Below are positions 56,791 through 64,000 of a stretch of 64,000 nucleotides of DNA, in pieces (position 1 is the stretch's first letter; each line of letters begins with the position of its first letter). Both the position numbers and the translations under genes were made by a program. The notes beneath the pieces were generated by a model, which searched no databases, was not told the DNA's origin, and saw nothing but the letters and a program-made list of their open reading frames with translations. This DNA comes from Sepiola atlantica (taxonomy: Eukaryota > Mollusca > Cephalopoda > Sepiida > Sepiolidae), in NCBI GenBank assembly GCA_963556195.1, contig OY744516.1, positions 29,232,183 to 29,296,182 of the forward strand, written 5' to 3'.

Positions 56791-57290
56791 GGCCGATTTT
56801 CTTCATGTGCGCCTTGTCGAACTCGGGAATCTCATCTGTTCTTATTTTGGATGTTATTCTCACAACGTTTCAGCCGATGTAACCACCCACCTTCTTCAGA
56901 CGCATTTTATTGAACTCGGTAATACGGAATTTAGAACAGAACCCTTTATTATATCCACTCGTGTAGGTTGTTCTCGTTCCGTCAGCCACGGACCTATGGT
57001 GCAACGGCAAAAATACTTAGGAATAATCAGTTCTTTTGAAGGTTGAAGGTTCAATCTTCAGTACAGGCGATACTAAGAATATTAATAAGAATTAATTAGG
57101 ATTTCTACCTGATCATAGCTGACAGGACGAGAACAATCCACCCCCGTGGATTAAATAAACGGTTTAGTTTGAAATTCCGTACAGATTTCTGAGTTCGACA
57201 AGATGTCCTTTAAGAAAGTAGGAAGTTAAATCGGCCGAAACGTTGTGAGAATAACATCCCAGAAGAGAACAGTAGTCCGAATGATATAAA
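56791..57290. repeat. 175-bp inverted repeat with tRNA-like core
   Basis: 56825-56999 is the imperfect reverse complement of 57107-57288. Shared words (left, plus strand): GGATGTTATTCTCACAACGT, TACGGAATTT and GGTTGTTCTCGTTCCGTCAG; the right arm carries these reversed with scattered changes. The 105-bp centre has a B-box-like GGTTCAATCTTC near 57050. A related GCTGATGGAACGAGAA phrase lies alone near 58700. Confidence 0.75.
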
Positions 57291-58209
57291 ATAATAGAGA
57301 ATGTTCATTGGTCTGTCATTCCGAAGTTTGAAATAACATTTTACATACGCCCACGCATCTCAATAAGAAGCTTTGTCCGTCCGTCCGTTTGCTTACGTAC
57401 ATTTTATCGTTAAATGCGCAGATTTAACGGGCGCATCTTACGAATATTAATTCTCGTTTTATTTCGGCTGCTTGGAAACCTCTGGCTTAACTAGAATCGA
57501 CAAGCAAAATGTGGAGGGTACCATGGAGACGATTTACCGTTTGGTTCCCAATCGAAGTTTCTTCACGACGCTGCCGATGTGAACATTTGAAATGTTAATG
57601 TTGGTCATAAAACGTCACGAAATGAAAGCCACGAAAGTAGTTAGCTTTCGGCACTTCCACGGAGCCGGGCTTAAAAGCAAAATGAAGAAATACTGACGCC
57701 ATCGTAACGTAAGCGCCATTTTGAAATGATGCCGGATATCTCGATATCGTCATCGTTCTTAACCCGAAAAGTGAACCCCATTAAAAGAGTTAACACTTTA
57801 ACATCAGTAAACTGAGGGTTACTTAACTCCGATTTAAGTCTTGCTCGACAATATATTTGATAATAAGTGCTCACGTCTGGCACAAGGTAACATAAGTTAT
57901 GGGACATAATAAAGAATGAATACAGTAGACAGTAGGATATGCATGCAAAACAGTTTGTTAACCATCACGTTAGAGTGAACAATGAATATACTTCTTGAAA
58001 CTATGGATTTTGGTTCTAAAAAATAATGAGACTAGCTTTAATTTTGTCAAATGATCGTGATACTAATTCTGATGAAAAGTGTGCGAGGTCAAGTTTTTGT
58101 AAATCGAATGAAAACGCAATATTGTAAAGCTTTTGTGATTATAGATGCAAGGAATAAATGTTGCCTGCGGTAAAAATGGAATAATAAATGAAGAGTTACC
58201 TGCTCTGAA
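57291..58209. other. unannotated sequence
   Basis: No recognised feature; short frames lack family resemblance. Confidence 0.5.
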
Positions 58210-58420
58210 GTGTGTGTAGCGTTTCGCATGAAGGGCATATTATGCACTGAAGCCAGGGTGTTGTCGGTTTGCCACGCTCTCTAGTTCCCTGGATGTCTAA
58301 ACGTGTTATGGAATTAATGTAAGACGTGACACGTTGTACATGGCTGAACTACCGGAGACGCTGAGTGTGTAAGGCATTCATATTCTGACGAATAGTGTCC
58401 TCTTGTTCATACTGAATTTG
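58210..58420 (-). pseudogene. LINE C-terminal fragment
   Basis: The minus strand reads QEDTIRQNMNALHTQRLR, then after a stop FSHVQRVTSYINSITRLDIQ and GTRERGKPTTPWLQ. This matches the RLRWFGHV...GTR(S/R)RGRP..RW block near the end of RTE/CR1-like LINEs. One stop replaces Trp. Confidence 0.6.
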
Positions 58421-59373
58421 TACAGTACTGCTGGCATTGTTTTCTTGCTTTTTTATAATACACTGGGTAGCATTGCTTTAAATGTTACAGTAACAGACTT
58501 CCTTTATAAGTCAGCAGCTGGGGTGATTTGAACCTTGAACCTCCCAGCTGGGTTGTTTCTTTACTGTTTATTACACCTGTTATTGTAATTATGGAATATA
58601 ATCAGCTTTTCAACCAAAACATTCAGAATTTTTTAGATGAACATTGATAATTTTTATCATTCAAACTATGATTAATTACCACTTCTATCAGGTCACGGCT
58701 GATGGAACGAGAAGAGTATAGAATTAAATACAATATGAGAACCAAGAATAATAACGTATTGGGAAGATAGCAGTTGGGTTATTGACAGCAGAGAGTGAAC
58801 AGTGAACAATGAAAAATTATATTGAGATTGAGAAGTTTCTTTAAATTCATTATTGGATTAGAGTTTGAAATTAAAAAAAGTGATTTCTGGGATAGTTAGG
58901 TATGTATAGAAACGAACAATTGAATAGCTAGGAAATGAAAAACGTCAGAACTAGTTTGAGGACTAAACTGCGAAGACATATCTTCGACTATGGCGCTAGG
59001 AGGGGATTTGAACTCTCACAGTACATGGAAAAGTGTCAGAAAACTTCAGAACATGAAAATAAAATGAGATAAAACGTCCGTGCGTGCTTTTTCGAGTATT
59101 CAATTGTAAGCCAACCTGCGAGAGAAATATACTACGGGAAATGTGAGGAAAATTATATAACATGCCCCCCAGCAAAGAAATGGGGCTAATCATGGTACAA
59201 GAGTGAAGAATTAATTAACACTTACCGACATCAAGGGGTCCAATAATTGATATGTAAATATTGCTTAATCAAGCAAGGATTTTTTCTTATAGATTATCTA
59301 CATTTGGACGCAAAATGGATCGCTGCAGCTCAGAACCGCGAAATAAGTCTATCTCCACGCAACGCTCACCTAA
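58421..59373. other. unannotated sequence
   Basis: A GCTGATGGAACGAGAA phrase near 58700 links to the 57-kb inverted repeat. A B-box-like GAGTTCAAATCCCC occurs on the minus strand near 59005. No gene found. Confidence 0.45.
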
Positions 59374-59539
59374 CAATGCGGTACAATCGCACAGTGCATA
59401 CTCTATGAAAACTTCAGGGTGTGTAGTCTAAATACAACACCCAAACAATCGGACACAACAGGCCGAGTTTGTCGAAACTTCATGAGCATCAGTATCAGAT
59501 CAGATTTAATAGATCAGGCAGAATCAGAAAATATACAAG
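59374..59539 (+). pseudogene. coding-like frame, part 1
   Basis: Open after a TAA near 59371: QCGTIAQCILYENFRVCSLN, TTPKQSDTTGRVCRNF, MSISIRSDLIDQAESENIQ. At 59540 the frame meets the LINE insertion and stops after two codons. Its last 12 codons are the 38-bp duplicated target. The family is not recognised. The continuation lies at 60604-60750. Confidence 0.4.
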
Positions 59540-60603
59540 AAATCTAAAGAGAATTCTCTAATGGAAGAACAAGTAAGTCGTTCCTTATTTCGTATAATAT
59601 AACATGGCCTCCAGTAAAGAAAGTGTGGCTAACTATGGTGCATACTTATGACTCTGTAATTGGTGTCAAATGTTGACGAGCAATATTAGTTTTGCTTAAA
59701 ATAATTTGAGAAGCAAATGTTACGCACCTGTAAGTTTCGGATAACTTAGGTTGAGTTATCAAAACAAAACAATATTGAAAAGTCGTTTTTGTTCAAGTGT
59801 GAATTTCCGCACAACTGTAGGTCGTGGGGGTTTATATTAGAGATATTTTAAAGTGGAAAAAACAGTAGCTGCATATAATTGAACATGAAAGGATATATAT
59901 CTTTAGGTTGGTTGGTTAGCTGGTTGTTTTTTTAACGGCATGTCGATTCTGTAAGGTCATTTAATGCTATGAAAGGTTATTTAACGTAGACTCTTATGTG
60001 TAGGTTATTCGCAGTAGAATTGGGTCGTATGGTTTATAGTTGTAGAGATTTTTGTGTTTTTCAAATTTTCTTGTAAATTTCTGTAGTTTTAAGGAAATTG
60101 AATACATGTCAACGTGAACTCTGTTAAATAGCTCCTTTAAAGTGTCTATTTGGTAGTATTTTGTCTAGTTTGTTGGGGATCTTTACAGGCAATGAGTATG
60201 TGTTCAACGGTGAAGGGTGGCTGATATAGTATGTATGTTGGAGGTTCTTCTCCATTCAGGAATTATGAATGAGTTAATTGAATATGACCGATTTATATTC
60301 TTGCTAATAGCACCTGCTCTCTCCTCAGCCTTCCGTGTCCTTGTTGCCATTCTTTGGTGATAGGCATGATGGAATGTAGTTTATTTCTTAGAAAAAGATT
60401 CCACGTGTCTTGCCATTTGGTTGACATGTAGTTTCTGATTTTTGTTTTAAAGTTTTCTTATAGAGAAACTTAGGCCTTATTTATATTTTAGTTAGGAATT
60501 GATCCAACGTGTTAGTTAAGTTATAATAACGTATATTTTTAAGATAAAAATGTATGTCGTTTTGTATGCAAACATGTATTCCAGCATGCTTCCTCCCAAT
60601 CTA
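59540..60603 (-). mobile_element. LINE insertion with perfect 38-bp target duplication
   Basis: Flanks 59502-59539 and 60604-60641 are identical over 38 bp. The insert is 1064 bp. On the minus strand, about 60420 to 60060 reads FLRNKLHSIMPITKEWQQGH, RLRREQVLLARI, IGHIQLTHS, FLNGEEPPT and PFTVEHILIACK, which is the RNase H-adjacent C-terminal region of jockey/I-type LINEs (relatives have LARLRIGHTRLTHG and PLTVEHILIECP). It holds two stops. The remaining 520 bp towards 59540 is probably 3' untranslated sequence. 5' truncation is at 60603. Confidence 0.8.
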
Positions 60604-60750
60604 AGATTTAATAGATCAGGCAGAATCAGAAAATATACAAGCTGAACGAAACAACTTACCCATAGATCAAGACAACGTCACTCTGGACCAAAGCAGAGAG
60701 AAATTGCTGACCAATCTCAGTCTGAATTACATATGGTCATCGTAGTATCG
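60604..60750 (+). pseudogene. coding-like frame, part 2
   Basis: Continues the frame of part 1 after the duplicated target: DLIDQAESENIQAERNNLPI, DQDNVTLDQSREKLLTNLSL and NYIWSS, then TAG at about 60748. The acidic, Gln/Asn-rich composition differs from the surrounding AT-rich DNA. The function is unknown. Confidence 0.4.
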
Positions 60751-60824
60751 GACCACATACTTGTTTGGTTTGTTCTGTAAAGAGGCAAGCATAATGGGAC
60801 TAAACTTTAATTTTGTCATTTTAG

Positions 60825-60857
60825 CGGTATATCAACTTCTTTTCGGTTATTTAATGC
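60825..60857. repeat. dispersed hairpin repeat, copy 3
   Basis: CGGTATATCAAC...TCGGTTATTTAATGC matches 29347-29381 with several changes. Confidence 0.5.
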
Positions 60858-61087
60858 TAATACTTATTGCAAACGATTTGTTTAATACAAATCTCTATGT
60901 TTCTCATGCCTGGATGTTATGTTTATATTTTAACCAATAATAACCAATGGTTAAAGAACGTAAGCTAATTAAATCGTTCAATTCCATAGTATACGTTGAT
61001 ATTCACTCCGCTATTCCATTCGAACTCTATTCAAGCAAGTGGGTTAATATGACTCGCATTCGAGCAAGTATCAAAACTCAGTACCTG

Positions 61088-61112
61088 TATATATATATAT
61101 ATATATATATAT
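61088..61112. repeat. (TA)n microsatellite
   Basis: About 12 TA units. Confidence 0.9.
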
Positions 61113-61261
61113 TATTTGTTACCCCCAATCTAGGTTGGTTACTATAGTGAGTAGTATTAACACAGCCATCGCCTTAGTTTTAATGCATGTTCTTTCATTA
61201 GATGAACACTGTTAACGACAGCTGCCTATAATAGGTTTAAACTCTCGCTGATTCATCAGGT

Positions 61262-61423
61262 TGTTCATAGTGGCCGAGTGGGTTAAGATGTCGGAATTTG
61301 AGTAAAACAAGACGCGTGCTCCGTGGTTTCGAATCCTGCGACTAGTATGAATAATTATCGCTACACTGACGATTCCCGAAACGATGAAACGTATACGTAT
61401 GTAGATAAACAAATATTTATAAC

Positions 61424-61430
<7 letters not shown>
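61262..61430 (+). mobile_element. tRNA-like SINE with hammerhead ribozyme
   Basis: Head GTGGCCGAGTGGGTTAAGAT (61272, tRNA-Leu/Ser-like A-box region) and B box GGTTTCGAATCC at 61325-61336. After a 24-base linker comes the hammerhead at 61361-61404, then TAGATAAACAAATATTTATA running into (TA)n. Close relative of 6149-6330 along its whole length; same architecture as 38500-38690. Confidence 0.8.
61361..61404 (+). ncRNA. hammerhead ribozyme, weak stem II
   Basis: Stem I: CTACA (61361-61365) with TGTAG (61400-61404), perfect. Core CTGACGA at 61366-61372; GAAA at 61386-61389. Stem III: ACGT with ACGT, loop AT, identical in design to 38510-38561. Triplet GTA, predicted cut after 61399. Stem II is poor: TTC with GAT gives only two pairs and a T-T at the first position. 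Possibly weakly active or recently decayed. Confidence 0.65.

Positions 61431-61502
<72 letters not shown>
61428..61502. repeat. (TA)n(TG)n microsatellite
   Basis: About 15 TA units then about 22 TG units, growing from the tail of the SINE. Confidence 0.95.
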
Positions 61503-61505
<3 letters not shown>

Positions 61506-61795
61506 GTACCAGTAATTGGAGTGCTGGTATTTTCGGCTACGTTTTGTTCAAATCTGATCATTTTCGGGGTTGGTCCCGCTACTTCGGCTAGAAATATTTC
61601 TGACAAGCAATTCTGGCACGAATCTTCCACAACAAGCAGATGTTCGCCTTTTTTCATGCGTTTTTTTTTTCAATCAACTCTAATATTTGATTGATTTATA
61701 TTAAAATCAATTTAATTCAATGTTATATTTTGTTTATATATAGTGCAAAATGTTTTCCGTTCTCATATGTTACGGTATAATTCTGTTAACAAAAC
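61503..61795. other. unannotated sequence
   Basis: A continuous plus frame (part of 61323-61694) encodes GVLVFSATFCSNLIIFGVG but has no family match. Confidence 0.4.
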
Positions 61796-61880
61796 GGTCC
61801 TCGTTAGATCACCGAAGTTAAGCGGCATGGAGGCCAGCCAGTACAAGATTGGTGATCATTTTGGAATACCAGGTAGCGTA
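61796..61880 (+). repeat. 5S rRNA-like segment
   Basis: CGTTAGATCACCGAAGTTAA, GCGGCATGGAGGCC, CAGTACAAGATTGGTGATC and GGAATACCAGGTAGC follow 5S rRNA from about base 40 to the 3' end, with changes in the C-box area. Probably the head of the 5S-derived repeat family. Confidence 0.7.
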
Positions 61881-62542
61881 TGTGAAAGGAAGGCCTAGCC
61901 TTTCTGATCACAAAATACTGGTCTGGAGATGCTTTTAGCAACTACTTCAGTATAACCTGCTAATCCTTCACATATGTGTTGTTATTAATCATGTGGCGAA
62001 GCTCTCTAGAGAATGTATACAATTAGTTTTGTTTTTGTTTGTTTGTTTTTGTTGTTGTTTATATATTTGTGCTTTTCTTCATATGTTACATATAATAGAC
62101 ATGCAATCAGAATACCCCTCTGCACACCACTGGAATCAGACATTCATATTTACTCAAAGAAGAAAAATAACCAATTAGGCATGCATGTTAACATAATAAC
62201 GCACAGTTTTCCGTGGTTTATTGAATTTGATATGAAAAGAAAATAATAGACGATCACATAAACAATATAAAATCATTATTTAAAATGAGTAATGTGGGCT
62301 CTACAGGTGACGTTCGTGGCGGGATTATCTTCGTAGATTGAAGACACGGTGTCCAGTGTTCGATATCTTGTTGGATTCTATCATAACCAATTTCGTATGG
62401 ATTATGGCAATCTTCATGTTGCCTATCCTGTGAGTAACTGGTTCTAAAATTTATCGGGGGGAACCACTGCCAGCGCAAGAATTAAGCAGATAAAAATTTC
62501 GTGAAAGACTATGAAAGTGTGTATGTGTGCGTCCGCTGCATA
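61881..62542. other. unannotated sequence
   Basis: No gene or named repeat. May be the body of the 5S-headed element. Confidence 0.4.
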
Positions 62543-62850
62543 GGCTTACTCCACTTACTCTTGAACCTCACCTTATAATGCAAGGGAGGGCGCTACTTCT
62601 TTCCTAGGATTACTCCACTTACCCTTGAACCTCGCCTTATAATGCAAGGGAGGGCGCTGCTCCTTTCCCAGGATTACTCCACTTACCCTTGAACCTCGCC
62701 TTATAATGCAATGGAGGGCGCTACTTCTTTCCTAGGATTACTCCACTTACCCTTGAACCTCGCCTTATAATGCAAGGAAGAGCGCTACTCCTTTCCTAAG
62801 ATTACTCCACTTACCCTTGAACCTCGTCTTATAATGCTGTGTGTTTAGCA
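62543..62850 (+). repeat. 64-bp tandem repeat, about 4.7 copies
   Basis: Units start at 62543, 62607, 62671, 62735 and 62799. Core words: GGATTACTCCACTTACCCTT, GAACCTCGCCTTATAATGCA, AGGGAGGGCGCTACT. The same unit, single copy, ends the 5S-derived repeat near 45541-45605, and both are followed by a GTGTTTAGCAA word. Confidence 0.92.
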
Positions 62851-63151
62851 AAATATTTGATCAGCCAGCTTTGTAACCCTTTCCTTCCCTATTGAGCTCT
62901 TGAAAGGGCTTAATTGTTGCGTGTCTTAGTCCGAATCTGGTGCTTTATTGCGAAACTGGCTGTGATGCCAATCACTTTGTCTCGGTCATTGCTGTAACAA
63001 AGGGGTTTCCCTTTTCAAACAAGATCACAACTTAAGTTTAAAACATTACATAATGTTTTATTTTTGTATTGCAATGACACACAGCTATGACCAAGCATAT
63101 CTCGCAACCGAAAGCAAACAGCGTCAGGCCAAAAGGCCTATCCATCTCTCT

Positions 63152-63153
<2 letters not shown>
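62851..63153. other. unannotated sequence
   Basis: Nothing recognised. Confidence 0.5.

Positions 63154-63225
<72 letters not shown>
63154..63225. repeat. (TA)n microsatellite
   Basis: About 36 TA units; its last TA is the left target site of the MITE. Confidence 0.95.
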
Positions 63226-63228
<3 letters not shown>

Positions 63229-63609
63229 GGTGGGCCAAAATAAGGGTCCTATCTTTAAATTTGAATAACTTGAATTTGAATAACTTCCACAAAATAAAAG
63301 TTAAACTCACCAAACTTTATGTGTGTGTAGACTGACCCTTCCGAGATTTTTTGAAATAAACAAAACAAATTTTAGCCGAAAAACACTTCTTAAAACTTAC
63401 AAAAACTAAAGTATTGTTTTTTACACTGTTTTGAGTTTTTTAAGCAAAAATAATGTTTTCTAAATGAGGGTACGTTCCTTAGGGCTAATACGGCTCATGC
63501 TTGCTTCGGAAGGGGTCCTTTACTTATTCTTTAAAAAAAAATTTTTTAAATCAATAAATAAAAAAGTTATGAATTTTTAAAAATAGGACCCTTATTTTTG
63601 CCCACCCTG
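63226..63609. mobile_element. mariner-type MITE
   Basis: 384 bp with 27-bp TIRs differing at one position: left CAGGGTGGGCCAAAATAAGG, right (reverse complement) CAGGGTGGGCAAAAATAAGG, both followed by GTCCTAT. TA lies on both sides (63224-63225, 63610-63611). No transposase is encoded. The first bases match the 36-kb mariner (CAGGGTG) but the rest differs, so it was mobilised by a related, different transposase. Confidence 0.9.
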
Positions 63610-64000
63610 TATATATTAGTCTCATTTGGGGTAGACCACAAGCCAGCCCGCTCGAAGATGAATGGCTGCTTTATCACCGGAAATAAAAACTTACCGACCA
63701 GGAGCCTTGTATCTGTAGTGAACATTAATCTTCTAAAGCTCAAATGACTCATAATCACAGCATGGAACTTCGTATCCAAGATATTACTATTTCACTAGTA
63801 AGACACCAGCTAATTTCTTTTGTCACCTTTTCTATTGGCTAATTAGTTTCCCATTGCAGGTCTGTCGTCTGTAGCATGCATCTATGTATCCCAATAAACA
63901 AGTAGCATCGCACATGCTTATGATACTGATGAATACGAATTACGTTTTTTTAACGCAGAAACTATCATATAATCCCTGAGAGCGAATGCCAATTTTGACT
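63610..64000. other. unannotated sequence to window end
   Basis: Nothing recognised. A CTGATGA at about 63931 has no GAAA partner. Confidence 0.5.

Noticed and set aside
57105..57140. GCTGACAGGACGAGAAC phrase as a hammerhead
   Set aside because: There is no stem II between the two core-like words and the invariant GAAA is absent; kept only as part of the inverted repeat.
1..64000. Bacterial-type features: operons, CRISPR arrays, Shine-Dalgarno sites
   Set aside because: Composition, repeat content and retroelements are those of an animal nuclear genome; regular arrays here are satellites with no spacers.

Overview
The window looks like repeat-dominated intergenic or intronic DNA from an animal. 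A coleoid cephalopod (octopus-like) is the best guess. Visible support: dozens of long (TA)n, (TC/GA)n and (TAA)n microsatellites, tRNA-like SINE heads, several non-LTR retrotransposon families, Penelope-like GIY-YIG fragments, a mariner element and TTAGGG-type telomeric repeats. The species assignment is inference. I found no convincing host protein-coding gene. Almost every recognisable coding stretch is a mobile-element remnant, most of them broken.

Layout. 1-9 kb: compound microsatellites, a LINE C-terminus (3.4-3.9 kb), foldback repeats (4.3-5.1 kb) and a tRNA-like SINE with a decayed hammerhead ribozyme (6.15-6.33 kb). 9.8-10.5 kb: two tandem repeats whose 5' end copies U2 snRNA. 10.5-14.2 kb: LINE 3' ends (one with a 41-bp target duplication), a tRNA-like SINE and a Helitron-like end. 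15.4-21.3 kb: tail-to-head minus-strand copies of one LINE family with PD-type endonuclease sequence and (TAA)n tails. 23.2-24.4 kb: 5S rRNA-like, RTE-like and more LINE pieces. 27.7-28.6 kb: higher-order minisatellite. 30.1-31.5 kb: a decayed ORF beside two oppositely oriented telomeric tracts. 32.2-35.4 kb: dead Ty3/gypsy element. 35.8-37.2 kb: mariner element with TIRs. 38.2-38.7 kb: foldback element, then a SINE with an intact hammerhead. 41.5-42.9 kb: Penelope fragment plus one intact hammerhead. 45.0-45.7 kb: 5S-derived repeats. 47.6-49.5 kb: 77-bp satellite. 50.8-53.5 kb: two hammerheads 320 bp apart, an open GIY-YIG domain and another hammerhead. 56.8-57.3 kb: large inverted repeat. 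59.4-60.8 kb: a LINE inside a coding-like frame with a perfect 38-bp duplication. 61.3 kb: SINE with hammerhead. 61.8-62.9 kb: 5S-like plus 64-bp repeats. 63.2-63.6 kb: mariner-type MITE.

The main result is a set of hammerhead ribozyme motifs. Four can be folded by eye with paired stems I and III and complete CTGANGA...GAAA cores (38.5 kb minus, 42.7 kb, 50.9 kb, 52.9 kb plus). A fifth (61.36 kb) has a perfect core and stems I and III but a weak stem II. Decayed copies lie at 6.26, 51.22 and 53.48 kb. Five of them sit a few tens of bases downstream of a tRNA-like head and upstream of an A/T-rich tail, and several of those tails pass into (TA)n. This suggests a SINE family with a built-in self-cleaving ribozyme. 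The other intact ones lie near Penelope-like sequence, where hammerheads are already known as a class.
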